From NCBI RefSeq assembly GCF_002807665.1, contig NZ_PEAY01000001.1, forward strand, positions 868,001-932,000: a stretch of 64,000 nt of DNA, written 5' to 3'. Below the pieces are notes generated by a model. That model was not told the origin of the DNA and searched no databases. It saw only the letters and a list, made by a program, of their open reading frames with translations. Positions within the stretch are counted from its first letter, which is position 1. The number at the start of each line of letters is the position of its first letter. The stretch is from Neoalteromonas facilis (lineage in GTDB: Bacteria; Pseudomonadota; Gammaproteobacteria; Enterobacterales; Alteromonadaceae). Made by a program: the position numbers and the translations under genes. Below, one piece after another: positions 53,498 through 62,097 of this stretch.

Positions 53498-54334
53498 GTG
53501 TTGAAAACCCGTATTATCTCCGCACTTTTGTTAACGTTTATGCTATTAGCTCCGCAAATAGCTTCCGCAAATTTGCTGATTTACCCTGTTAGGATATCGT
53601 TCGATGAAAATGAACGTACTGAGCAAATTACTTTAACGAACACCTCAGATAAAACAAATACTTACCGATTACAGTGGAACGAAAACAGAGCATTGCCTGA
53701 AGGCGGATACCAGCTTCTTACTGAGCAAGAGGCCAAAGCACAATCACTTCCTATTGCCAGTGATATGATTCGCTTCGCGCCGCGACAAGTCACTCTAAAA
53801 CCTGGTGAAAGACAAGTCATAAAATTATCACTAAGACGCCCTCGTGATCTCACTGATGGTGAATATCGTTCACATCTTTTATTAAAGGCTATTCCTCCAG
53901 AAAAGAATGCCGTAGAAGAAGGCGTTGCCATCAACATGGTTATGAGTTTCGCTGTTCCGATTTCAGTTCAACAGGGTGTATACGACACAAAGGTCTCACT
54001 TGAAAAAGCAGCCATTGAATTAAGCCAAAGTACTGGTGCGGCCAATGTCAAATTAGGTATTAAGCGTGAAGGTCTTCACTCACCAAGTGGAGATATTGAG
54101 GCATATTGGACGCCTGACGGCGGTCAGGAAGTCTTGCTTGGCAAAATAGCAGACTTCAGTGTTTGGACTGAGATAGACTATTTAGAGGCTAAACTGGTTT
54201 GGACGCAAGAGAAAGTTACACCAAGCAACGGTACCCTACGCGTTGTATATGAAGGAGTGAGAGACTTTGACGGCATCGAATATATCAATGAAACAGTACG
54301 ATTAAAGTCTAGCGATTTTATTGCAACGGAGTAG
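53498..54334 (+). CDS. PapD-like periplasmic pilus chaperone
   Basis: A 278-residue periplasmic chaperone. The signal peptide ends near residue 25 (QIASA). An N-terminal PapD-type domain (about 27-150) has YPVRISFDENERTEQITLTN, then RFAPRQVTLKPGERQVIKLSLRRP and the GEYRSHLLLKA motif; the second domain is at about 155-275. It should bind the C-terminal strands of the DUF4402-type subunits. It is longer than FimC (about 230 residues) and nearer to chaperones of non-classical systems. The start is a GTG with GAGGAT about 11 bases upstream. Confidence 0.85.
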   Translation: MLKTRIISALLLTFMLLAPQIASANLLIYPVRISFDENERTEQITLTNTSDKTNTYRLQWNENRALPEGGYQLLTEQEAKAQSLPIASDMIRFAPRQVTLKPGERQVIKLSLRRPRDLTDGEYRSHLLLKAIPPEKNAVEEGVAINMVMSFAVPISVQQGVYDTKVSLEKAAIELSQSTGAANVKLGIKREGLHSPSGDIEAYWTPDGGQEVLLGKIADFSVWTEIDYLEAKLVWTQEKVTPSNGTLRVVYEGVRDFDGIEYINETVRLKSSDFIATE

Positions 54335-54388
54335 ATTATTCCCCCGAAATAAGTTACAACTTAAGTATAATAATAAAAATGGTTTGTG

Positions 54389-57300
54389 ATGAAACTAACC
54401 AGTAAGTGCAGCGCTACAATACGGTCCACCTACGGGGCATTCAAACAAGCCATTTTTTGTTTTGCACTTTGCTTTTTACTCTATACACCACACACATTAG
54501 CTGAAGTTCAGTCTTCTGAGCAGTCGGTTGTTCAGCTACTTGAACGAATCAAGAGTCGGTATTCTGCGTCCCCGGCATCAAATACTAGTGATAGTACGAA
54601 TAGCTCAGAAATCACATCTCCTCTTCCGCAGAATAGCTACCCGTCTGCCAGTGAACAAATACCAGAGAATGTTCGCCGCTTCCCCGTTGGCGAAGAACTG
54701 ATTATCACGCTTAAGTTAAACGACATATTTCTCGGTGATGTGTTTGCAATAGTTAGCGATAAAGGTATAAAAGTTGGATTAGGCGAATTTTTTCAATTGG
54801 TCGACTTCGCTATTGATGTGGAACCAGAAAATGGCGTTGCCAGCGGATGGTTTATAGCTGAATCATCTAAGTTTGATGCGAGAGCGAATGAAAGCTACTT
54901 ATCGGTCAATATAGCTGGCAAAGCCTTCGTCGAGCCACTGACTGATATTGAACTCAGTGATGACATTTACGTTGAACTAAGCACAATAGCTTCATGGTTC
55001 AATTTAACGGCATCACTCGATGAGTCAACCCTGACCTTGGGGATCCAATCACCCAGGCCTTTTCCTATCGAACAACGCATGGCAAGAAAGAATAAAAGTG
55101 TTGTTCAAGGACAAGGTTTCAGCAAATCAGTATTACCACTGAGAGAAAACGGCTACCAAATGTTTTCAAACCCTCTAGTCGATTTTCAAGCCTCAGTAAG
55201 GCATTCCGACTCCGACACTTCTGGCTCTTACTCGATACTATCAAGTCAGGACGCTGCATATTTATCTAGCCAAGTATTTTTATACGGTACCGATGATGAC
55301 AGTTTAATAGAAGCCCGCCTTTCACTCGGTAAGTATTCGCCAGATGGTGACCTGCTGGGTCCGCTAAAGATGTCCGAGTACTCCTTTGGAGACGTTGTTC
55401 CTGTTAACGCAGGAATAGGTGCCACTGGCGGTCTTAGTCGAGGTTTTAGCATGAACAATCTAGCTGCCCGGCTTGCTGACAATCGCAGAACCAATCTAAC
55501 GGGTGAAGTCCAAGTCGGCTGGGATATCGAACTTTATCGAAATGGGATATTAATCGATTCCATCACTGCTATTGATTCAGGTCGTTATGAATTTAATGAT
55601 CTGGAACTCGGCTTTGGTGAGAATAATTTTGAGTTGGTTTTTTATGGGCCTCAAGGGCAAATAGAACGCCGTGTTGAGCAATTTTTTATTGATGGCAATG
55701 CCGTGGCAAAAGGCCAATCATCAGTTCAATTTTCTATCACTGAAAGTGGAAAGAGCGTATTTGGATTCAATGATATAGAGAACAACCCTGAAGCAACCGG
55801 TCCTTTAATAAGCGCTGTTTATAATTATGGGGTTTCAGATTGGTTGTCTCTCGGTACAGGAGCTTCACTCTTTTTCCCTGATGAAGGACAAGAATCACAG
55901 CGCTTTTTGGTGCGTTCAGATATCTCTCTCGGTAGCTGGGGTGTTTTAAACACTCAGCTTCAAGTAGATGACAATCAGTCACGGTCATTTTTGCAAAGTT
56001 ATCGTACACAGCTGGCTGGAATATCATGGGATTTCAACTATCAACAAGATGAAATCCTGGATGAAGCACTTTTGGTCAATGCTCAAAGAGACAAATCAGA
56101 TACGTTTAATATTCGAATGAACGGGAACCTGTTCCAGACGTCATCAGCAAGCCTTAATTATCTTAACCAATGGATAAAATCAGACTTTACGAGTGGAAAT
56201 TCCACCGAAATATTCCAAAACTCCCTAGGGTTGAATTCTCGATATGGCTCTTTTTCAAACGGCCTGATTTGGCAACGAAATGGTTCATTGGATGGTGATT
56301 CGGGCCAGACTGTGTATGGCGATTGGTTGCTAGGAGGAACATTTGGGTACCGCGATCGTTTCGGGAGGGTTAACACACGCTTATTTACAAATTACACAAT
56401 AGAGCCAACAAGCGAGTTTACATCAGTTGGTGGTACACTAAATTACCCTATCTCGAACCAGTTCACCGGTGAGCTTAGGTACTCATATAATATTATAGAT
56501 TCTGAAGATCGTTATGACTTGCGTCTCAATTGGTTTGGAGAGTCTGTTTCGGTTACAGGTATTGCGAGTTATGCTGACAGCGACGACTGGAGCGTAAACC
56601 TTACCATGAGAATGGGATTAGGATACGACGCAACAACAGACACACTTTTCACCTCAGGACGAGCCCTGTCAAGCACGGGTGCGGTAGTGGTTCGGATGTA
56701 TGAAGATGAAAACTTAGATAACCAGTACACAGAGGGTGAACCACTACTAAAAGATATTACCGTTGAGGCAGTTCAAGCTTATAAGGCTGCCGATACGAAT
56801 TCAGAGGGTATTGCCGTTCTCACCTCTCTCCCCAAAGGACAAATTACGGATATTGTGGTTGATGATTATAATTTCATAGAGCCTGGCATGATGTTGAGCC
56901 AACAAGGTTTTGCCGTAGAAGCCAGGCAAGGCTCCATACAACAGTTTGACATTGCGGTAATCAGAGGTGGTGAGGTCGAAGGCACTCTTTATGCGCGCAC
57001 AGAATCAGGACAAGAAGATATTCTCCCCTACGTGCGTATGGAGTTGGTCGATGCCTCAGGCAACACAGTTGCATCTACCCGAAGTGAATTTGACGGATAT
57101 TACTTGTTTGACAAAGTCTATCCTGGCGATTACCAAATCCATGTTGATACCTCAAGCGGAAGGCAAAAAGGATTAACTCCCGACCGTTATAAACAGGTCA
57201 ACATCTCAGCACGAGGTGATGTATTCACCGATGTGGATTTTGTTTTGAGACCGCTAATGAAGGCCAATGGTTATGTCGCTTCGATAGGCGAGTTCTCGTC

Positions 57301-57529
57301 TCTTGGGCTACTAAAAATATTTTATAATCTGGTTACCGGAAGACTGGGAGACGGTGCTCTGATTAACGCCTTTTACTACCAACTTGAAGACAGCGATAAA
57401 TACGTGCTAGGCGCATACTATGCCGAGGGTAACAGTGAGAAAGAGGAGCAACATGTTAGGCAAGTATGCTCACAACTAAGCGACTTAGACTTAAACTGTC
57501 GAGCTGTTAATATAAATATCAATTATTAG
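54389..57529 (+). CDS. Usher-like outer-membrane protein with C-terminal SPOR-like module
   Basis: A 1046-residue secreted protein, longer than classical ushers (about 800-870). After the signal peptide (to about 38) and a Ser/Asn-rich linker comes an N-terminal domain (about 85-230). A middle domain (about 365-435: WDIELYRNGILIDS, then FGENNFELVFYGPQGQ) resembles a usher plug. A predicted beta-barrel region spans about 440-760. Two Ig/carboxypeptidase-regulatory-like modules follow (GAVVVRMYEDENLDNQYTEG near 770; GGEVEGTLYARTESGQ near 865). The last 70 residues resemble a SPOR domain, with C1027 and C1037 nine residues apart. GTG at 54386 is also possible. It follows the chaperone gene; no weak neighbour explains it otherwise. 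Confidence 0.72.
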   Translation: MKLTSKCSATIRSTYGAFKQAIFCFALCFLLYTPHTLAEVQSSEQSVVQLLERIKSRYSASPASNTSDSTNSSEITSPLPQNSYPSASEQIPENVRRFPVGEELIITLKLNDIFLGDVFAIVSDKGIKVGLGEFFQLVDFAIDVEPENGVASGWFIAESSKFDARANESYLSVNIAGKAFVEPLTDIELSDDIYVELSTIASWFNLTASLDESTLTLGIQSPRPFPIEQRMARKNKSVVQGQGFSKSVLPLRENGYQMFSNPLVDFQASVRHSDSDTSGSYSILSSQDAAYLSSQVFLYGTDDDSLIEARLSLGKYSPDGDLLGPLKMSEYSFGDVVPVNAGIGATGGLSRGFSMNNLAARLADNRRTNLTGEVQVGWDIELYRNGILIDSITAIDSGRYEFNDLELGFGENNFELVFYGPQGQIERRVEQFFIDGNAVAKGQSSVQFSITESGKSVFGFNDIENNPEATGPLISAVYNYGVSDWLSLGTGASLFFPDEGQESQRFLVRSDISLGSWGVLNTQLQVDDNQSRSFLQSYRTQLAGISWDFNYQQDEILDEALLVNAQRDKSDTFNIRMNGNLFQTSSASLNYLNQWIKSDFTSGNSTEIFQNSLGLNSRYGSFSNGLIWQRNGSLDGDSGQTVYGDWLLGGTFGYRDRFGRVNTRLFTNYTIEPTSEFTSVGGTLNYPISNQFTGELRYSYNIIDSEDRYDLRLNWFGESVSVTGIASYADSDDWSVNLTMRMGLGYDATTDTLFTSGRALSSTGAVVVRMYEDENLDNQYTEGEPLLKDITVEAVQAYKAADTNSEGIAVLTSLPKGQITDIVVDDYNFIEPGMMLSQQGFAVEARQGSIQQFDIAVIRGGEVEGTLYARTESGQEDILPYVRMELVDASGNTVASTRSEFDGYYLFDKVYPGDYQIHVDTSSGRQKGLTPDRYKQVNISARGDVFTDVDFVLRPLMKANGYVASIGEFSSLGLLKIFYNLVTGRLGDGALINAFYYQLEDSDKYVLGAYYAEGNSEKEEQHVRQVCSQLSDLDLNCRAVNININY

Positions 57530-57537
57530 GGGTTAGC

Positions 57538-58206
57538 ATGCTACGTAAAGCATCATTACATATTTTTAGCATCATGGCGCTCACATCGCTTAGTGGCTGC
57601 AATTCGACGTCAAGTCCATCAGAGCAAGTTGAGTTTACTCAAGAGCAACGTTACGCTTTAATCGCAATGCTTGAAAAGCGCGATGAAAATGAGCAATTGA
57701 TAAAGAGTTGGAAAGAGGCCCGCCCTGCCGTAATGCGCTTGGTTTCTATCGATAGCGAGCTCAAACTGTTGATTGAACAACTTGATGTTTTGGCTAGTCA
57801 GTCTGCGTCCCAAGATTCTGATGCAACAGTCGATAAGTCGCCTGCGGTTATAGCTGGAGCTGCAGACCGCCCCGAAGACAGCAACATAGAACCCATCACG
57901 CCTAATACTGTCGTCAAAGTGGCGGATAACAATTTGACGGGCAAATATGCTATTCAACTTATGGCCTTGGATACGAAACAAAAAATAGAGGGTGCTTGGC
58001 AACAATTAACAGCATCACACGCCTCTGAACTGTCAGGGTTTACTCCAGTAGCAGAAGAAATCGAAACGGCTAGCGGCACGATCTACCGTCTCAAGATAGG
58101 CCAATTTGACACCAAGATAGACGCGCTGTTTGCTTGTGAGGCGTTAATGGAAAAAGGGATCCGCTGTTTTACGTCTCAATATGGTAATGCTTTGCACTTT
58201 TTATAA
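57538..58206 (+). CDS. SPOR-domain lipoprotein
   Basis: A 222-residue lipoprotein. The lipobox LTSLSGC puts the lipid on C21. A helical stretch (about 30-95) and a disordered linker lead to a C-terminal SPOR domain (about 140-222: GKYAIQLMALDTK, later YRLKIGQFDTK). SPOR domains bind glycan strands without stem peptides. C200 and C210 are nine residues apart, as in the usher-like protein. AGGGG stands six bases before the ATG and the gap to the usher-like gene is 8 bp, so it belongs to the same operon. Confidence 0.82.
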   Translation: MLRKASLHIFSIMALTSLSGCNSTSSPSEQVEFTQEQRYALIAMLEKRDENEQLIKSWKEARPAVMRLVSIDSELKLLIEQLDVLASQSASQDSDATVDKSPAVIAGAADRPEDSNIEPITPNTVVKVADNNLTGKYAIQLMALDTKQKIEGAWQQLTASHASELSGFTPVAEEIETASGTIYRLKIGQFDTKIDALFACEALMEKGIRCFTSQYGNALHFL

Positions 58207-58218
58207 CCAATATTATGC

Positions 58219-58827
58219 TCATAATAGGTGCTCGATAACAAAATAAGGGATGACCACAGATGATGCGCCTAGCACCGAGTTGCCCGAGTGCTGCACTAAG
58301 CGAGCATTGACTCTAACTCCCCGGGGCTCGTAAACGAGAGTACCTGTAAGCACACAACACGCGTCTCGTTGCACTGAACCTTTCTCACGAGATAAGACAA
58401 AATTCCCTTGTGAGGAGGCGCTTATGTTGTCCATGACGTTAATGTCTGTCACTGAATACCCCAATTGGCTTAGTTCAACGATCATGACTTCTGCCAATTG
58501 ATTACCTAGTCTATTAGTGCGCTGTAAGGTTTCATCGAAGTCGACAAATGATGCAATACTTACGCTTCCTCGAACCTGAAAATCAACATCCAACTCCATA
58601 ATCAGCTGTTCAGCATAATCATGGAGCGTCTTGTTATGTTGCGCAGAACTGAAACCAGAATAGTCTCGAAGCATCAAAGTGTTTGAATCCACTGTGTTTA
58701 GTGCATCGATTTTTTGTGATAGCTCATTGCTCGTTGACTGTTCAGGCATTGACGTTAAATTTGTCAATGAGCAACCCGACAATATAACCCCTGAAAGTAA
58801 CGTTATCCCTAAGTGTTTAGATTTCAT
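58219..58827 (-). CDS. FlgO-family lipoprotein, second gene
   Basis: A 202-residue lipoprotein with the lipobox VILSGC (C19). The body (about 60-200) resembles the FlgO domain: RGSVSIASFVDFDETLQRTNRLGNQLAEVM, then GNFVLSREK and CVLTGTLVYEPRGVRVNARLV. In Vibrio FlgO is an outer-membrane lipoprotein needed for the flagellum; no flagellar gene is near here. The ATG overlaps the upstream FlgO-like gene by 4 bp and has AAGGAG. It ends 12 bp from the convergent SPOR lipoprotein gene. Confidence 0.78.
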   Translation of the reverse strand: MKSKHLGITLLSGVILSGCSLTNLTSMPEQSTSNELSQKIDALNTVDSNTLMLRDYSGFSSAQHNKTLHDYAEQLIMELDVDFQVRGSVSIASFVDFDETLQRTNRLGNQLAEVMIVELSQLGYSVTDINVMDNISASSQGNFVLSREKGSVQRDACCVLTGTLVYEPRGVRVNARLVQHSGNSVLGASSVVIPYFVIEHLL

Positions 58828-59456
58828 TCACTGATCTCCTTCTCACCATGGGGAGTGTGCGGCATGTTAACTAAGAGATTTATCTGCCGTTGTGGAATAA
58901 AACTACTACCCACCGACACGATATCTTTTGATGCAACGTCTACGATTCGCGCATTAACAGTAACGCCACCGCGGTGTTGGGTGAATGTGCCAACTAGGAC
59001 GTAATCGCTCGTAACGTTACTCACAAGATTTAGGAAATCCCGTGAGTAGGCAAAATTCCCTCGTTCAGTGACGCGTATGGAGTCAGTTAGCACATAATCT
59101 ACCGTCTTAAACCCAAACTCATGTAATACTTTTTGAAAGGATTCACCGAGCGCTAAACCAAGAGCTGAAGTTGACTGCAAATCTGAATTCACATCACTGA
59201 AGTGAGTCACAACAATTCGGCTATCACTATCAACGCCTACCATGGTATTAGCCATCTGTGCCATTACATCTCTAGCATATGGCTCAATACCTTTTTCTGC
59301 GCCCGACTGTTTTGTCAAGTCGCCAAAGCGCCCAGTTTGAAAATTCGATACTGGCGCCTGCGATTGATTTTGTTGCCCTAAAAGGTTTATGGAAGAACAG
59401 CCACTCAAGGACATGCATCCCAATAAAACAAGCATAATAATTTTGTATGTTAGCAT
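58824..59456 (-). CDS. FlgO-family lipoprotein, first gene
   Basis: A 210-residue lipoprotein with the lipobox SLSGC (C20). It has the FlgO features seen in its neighbour: SRIVVTHFSDVNSDLQSTSALGLALGES, then RGNFAYSRDFLNLV and VLVGTFTQHRGGVTVNARIVD. The ATG at 59456 has GGAG eight bases upstream; an ATG seven codons earlier has none. The two FlgO-like genes are paralogues in one operon, opposite to and enclosed by two SPOR lipoprotein genes. Confidence 0.78.
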   Translation of the reverse strand: MLTYKIIMLVLLGCMSLSGCSSINLLGQQNQSQAPVSNFQTGRFGDLTKQSGAEKGIEPYARDVMAQMANTMVGVDSDSRIVVTHFSDVNSDLQSTSALGLALGESFQKVLHEFGFKTVDYVLTDSIRVTERGNFAYSRDFLNLVSNVTSDYVLVGTFTQHRGGVTVNARIVDVASKDIVSVGSSFIPQRQINLLVNMPHTPHGEKEISE

Positions 59457-59615
59457 TGTCGGATCTCCAGCTTTCAATCTAAAAGATTGGTAGCGCTTAA
59501 GACAGTCATCTCACCTAAATACATCTAGCAGATTATATGCCAACCAGAAAAACCATTTCGATGGCAAGTTATTTGCAATATGTATTGAACTTCTTGCTTG
59601 AACGAGGCTTGTTAA

Positions 59616-60263
59616 ATGAAGGCTGTACACAATAAAAACCGTACTTCTATTGCGACAGTGGTACTGTTTAGTGCGCTACTTGCAGCTTGTAGCTCAAACC
59701 CTTTTTATACCATTACCAGCGCCACTAGTAGTAATGATGAGAACCAGACTAATAGAATGGAGGAGCTGCAAGAGTCTATAGCCAAAATTGAACGCTTAGG
59801 TGCATTGGAAAGTGATCTTGCCCTCATTATTGAAGAGATTTCAAAGCAAAGTAAGTTGAAAAATCTTCCACCTCAATACGCAGCTATGAAAGGTACTGAT
59901 GTACTAGAGAGTGATCTTTCAGGTGAGGACCAAGGTTACACACAATTTGCCTCTGACAACCAAGCATTGCCATTTGCGGCAGACAATGACATGTCTGCAA
60001 GGCAACAATATGCCGTTCACCTTGCTTATTTTTTGCGTTCAGGTACTGCAAGGTCTAAATGGAACAACATAAAACTGCAGCTTCCTGAAATCAGTAAATT
60101 TTTAGCGCCGGTCATCGCCAAAGTCGATATGGGAGAACAAACCCTTTACAGTTTGCGCTTAGGCCCCTTAGAGTACCCAGAAACCGCAGGGAAACTCTGC
60201 GCCTATTTAGCTAAGCAAAAATATCACTGTGAAACGGTAGAATATAACGGAGAATCGATTTAA
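59616..60263 (+). CDS. SPOR-like lipoprotein
   Basis: A 215-residue lipoprotein with the lipobox LLAAC (C25). A helical segment (about 45-80; MEELQESIAKIERLGALESD) and an acidic linker precede a SPOR-like domain at about 128-210: QQYAVHLAYFLRSGTARSKW, then LYSLRLGPLEYPETAGKLC. C195 and C205 are nine residues apart, as in the other two SPOR-like modules of this locus. GAGG precedes the ATG. It is divergent from the FlgO pair and followed by a shared terminator. Confidence 0.76.
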   Translation: MKAVHNKNRTSIATVVLFSALLAACSSNPFYTITSATSSNDENQTNRMEELQESIAKIERLGALESDLALIIEEISKQSKLKNLPPQYAAMKGTDVLESDLSGEDQGYTQFASDNQALPFAADNDMSARQQYAVHLAYFLRSGTARSKWNNIKLQLPEISKFLAPVIAKVDMGEQTLYSLRLGPLEYPETAGKLCAYLAKQKYHCETVEYNGESI

Positions 60264-60312
60264 CACTGAGCTGATACATGCGCAAAATGTTTTGTTGTTG
60301 CACCGACAATAA

Positions 60313-60340
60313 AAAAACCGGCATATAGCCGGTTTCTTTA
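60313..60340. terminator. Bidirectional terminator between SPOR-like gene and tRNA-Ser
   Basis: AAACCGGC (60315-60322) pairs with GCCGGTTT (60328-60335) around ATATA. On the minus strand it is followed by seven T, ending the tRNA-Ser transcript; on the plus strand TTTC and further T end the lipoprotein gene. Confidence 0.85.
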
Positions 60341-60343
60341 TTC

Positions 60344-60434
60344 TGGCGGAGAGAGAGGGATTCGAACCCTCGATACGCTATTAACGTATACACACTTTCC
60401 AGGCGTGCGCCTTCAGCCACTCAGCCATCTCTCC
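60344..60434 (-). tRNA. tRNA-Ser (GGA anticodon)
   Basis: A 91-base tRNA including encoded CCA. On the minus strand it begins GGAGAGATGGCTGAGTGG. It has the anticodon loop CTGGAAA (anticodon GGA), the long variable arm typical of tRNA-Ser and the T loop GGTTCGAATCC. Acceptor arms GGAGAGA and TCTCTCC pair perfectly. Confidence 0.96.
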
Positions 60435-60478
60435 GAATTCGATTTTCAACAGAAGCGTTATTCTCTTGAAGCGCGCGT

Positions 60479-60507
60479 ATAGTAGGGAAAAGTGCTTGGC
60501 TTATCAA
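60479..60507 (-). promoter_or_regulatory. Promoter of tRNA-Ser
   Basis: On the minus strand TTGATA and TACTAT are 17 bases apart, followed by a G+C-rich discriminator (ACGCGCGC) as in stringently controlled stable-RNA promoters. The -35 element overlaps the nadA stop codon. Confidence 0.65.
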
Positions 60508-61565
60508 GCATTACCTTTGACTTTTAGCTTAAGCTGCGCGGCAAAATCTAACATGCGATTTAAGGGTTTCATAGCGTCTACACGAAGCGTTTCATCAACA
60601 TGGATTTCATGCTCTGAGTGATTACCTGTAAGTGCACTGTAGATGGCTTCCAAACCATTCATTGCCATCCAAGGGCAATGTGCACAGCTCTTACACGTTG
60701 CACCGTTTCCACTTGTTGGCGCTTCAATGAAGGTCTTATTCGGCGCAAGTTGTTGCATCTTGTAGAAAATGCCACGATCCGTCGCAACTATAAGCTTTTC
60801 ATTGGGTAATGATTGGGCCGCATTGATCAATTGCGTCGTTGAGCCAACGGCATCAGCCATTTCCACAACACTTGCAGGTGATTCAGGGTGCACCAGAATA
60901 GCCGCATCGGGATGCAGACGCTTCATATCTTTCAGCGCTTGGGCAGAGAACTCATCATGCACGATACACTCGCCGTCCCACATTAACATCTCGGCACCGG
61001 TTTGCTTTTGAATATAGCTACCCAAGTGGCGGTCAGGCGCCCAAATAATCTTTTCGCCCTGCGCATCCAAGTGTTCAACAATTTCGAGCGCAATACTGGA
61101 TGTCACCACCCAATCAGCGCGAGCTTTTACAGCCGCTGACGTGTTGGCATAAACCACAACGGTGTGATCAGGGTGCGCATCACAGAATTCACTGAACTTA
61201 TCTGCTGGGCAACCAATATCCAGTGAACAGGTTGCTTCTAATGTCGGCATGAGAACGGTTTTTTCTGGACTTAAAATTTTAGCGGTTTCGCCCATAAATT
61301 TTACCCCAGCAACAATTAACGTTTGCTCTGATGCATCACGACCAAATCGGGCCATCTCCAGTGAATCTGAGATACAACCATTGGTTTCTTCGGCCAATGC
61401 TTGGATTTCTGGGTCGGTATAATAATGCGCAACTAAAACCGCATTCTTCTGTTTTAAAAGCTGCTTAATTTCAGCCTTTAAAAACGCTTCTCGTTCTGCA
61501 GACAAGGGCTTAGGTTTGGCTGGAAATGGATAAGAAGTTTCATCAATACGAAGCGTTACGGCCAT
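60504..61565 (-). CDS. nadA: Quinolinate synthase A
   Basis: [4Fe-4S] enzyme that condenses iminoaspartate with dihydroxyacetone phosphate to quinolinate, the second step of NAD synthesis. It has 353 residues. The three cluster cysteines are in ATCSLDIGC near 111-119, [10 protein letters not shown] near 199-208 and [12 protein letters not shown] near 290-301. [15 protein letters not shown] near 41-55 is the N-terminal signature. Placing nadA beside tRNA-Lys and the tol-pal genes is a common gammaproteobacterial order. The partner nadB is not in the window. Confidence 0.96.
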   Translation of the reverse strand: MAVTLRIDETSYPFPAKPKPLSAEREAFLKAEIKQLLKQKNAVLVAHYYTDPEIQALAEETNGCISDSLEMARFGRDASEQTLIVAGVKFMGETAKILSPEKTVLMPTLEATCSLDIGCPADKFSEFCDAHPDHTVVVYANTSAAVKARADWVVTSSIALEIVEHLDAQGEKIIWAPDRHLGSYIQKQTGAEMLMWDGECIVHDEFSAQALKDMKRLHPDAAILVHPESPASVVEMADAVGSTTQLINAAQSLPNEKLIVATDRGIFYKMQQLAPNKTFIEAPTSGNGATCKSCAHCPWMAMNGLEAIYSALTGNHSEHEIHVDETLRVDAMKPLNRMLDFAAQLKLKVKGNA

Positions 61566-61865
61566 AATCTCAATTCGTCAGTTCAGTACAAAAGTAAAAA
61601 TCACGCGGATTATACAAGAGTGTCATATTAATTACACATTTGAGTTTAATACTGAGGCGTTCACAACTTGGTTTAATCAAAACTCAACTAAATACGCCAG
61701 TTGAATATAAACAACCAATATGGGAGTTGATACAGAAGCATTGCCTTTCCCAAGCCTTACTAAACTTGCAAACGGCAAGTGGGGTTTTACAAATACTAAC
61801 CAACACGATGAACGCTGCTAGGTACGTTTAGAAAGTAGAAAATAGGGATAAAGGCTTTTCGTTAA
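61566..61865. other. Intergenic region between nadA and tRNA-Lys
   Basis: About 300 bases. A 63-codon plus-strand frame (61640-61831) has no ribosome site and no recognisable product and is not called. A small hairpin (ACTTGC/GCAAGT at 61764-61780) could end the tRNA-Lys transcript but has only three T after it. The nadA promoter should lie near 61570-61630; none is clear. Confidence 0.4.
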
Positions 61866-61941
61866 TGGTGGGTCGTGCTGGATTCGAACCAGCGACCAAT
61901 TGATTAAAAGTCAACTGCTCTACCAACTGAGCTAACGACCC
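61866..61941 (-). tRNA. tRNA-Lys (TTT anticodon), second gene
   Basis: A 76-base tRNA with encoded CCA; minus strand begins GGGTCGTTAGCTCAGTTGG, anticodon loop CTTTTAA (anticodon TTT), T loop GGTTCGAATCC. Identical to the copy 29 bases upstream. The flanks TTTCGTTAA (61857-61865) and TTAACGAAA (61942-61950) are complementary and would extend the acceptor stem in the precursor. Confidence 0.97.
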
Positions 61942-61970
61942 TTAACGAAATGTTGCAGTGCGAGCTTGAA

Positions 61971-62046
61971 TGGTGGGTCGTGCTGGATTCGAACCAGCGA
62001 CCAATTGATTAAAAGTCAACTGCTCTACCAACTGAGCTAACGACCC
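61971..62046 (-). tRNA. tRNA-Lys (TTT anticodon), first gene
   Basis: Identical in sequence to the other tRNA-Lys gene. Its flanks are a different complementary pair: CTTGAA (61965-61970) and TTCAAG (62048-62053). Both tRNAs probably come from one transcript started at the promoter near 62098-62125. Confidence 0.97.
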
Positions 62047-62097
62047 ATTCAAGTGCTTTCCGAGTGATTGCTCAACCGTACTCGGCAACGGCGGCAT

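Noticed and set aside
61640..61831. 63-codon open frame between nadA and tRNA-Lys
   Set aside because: No ribosome site, no family resemblance, and no sign of coding composition.
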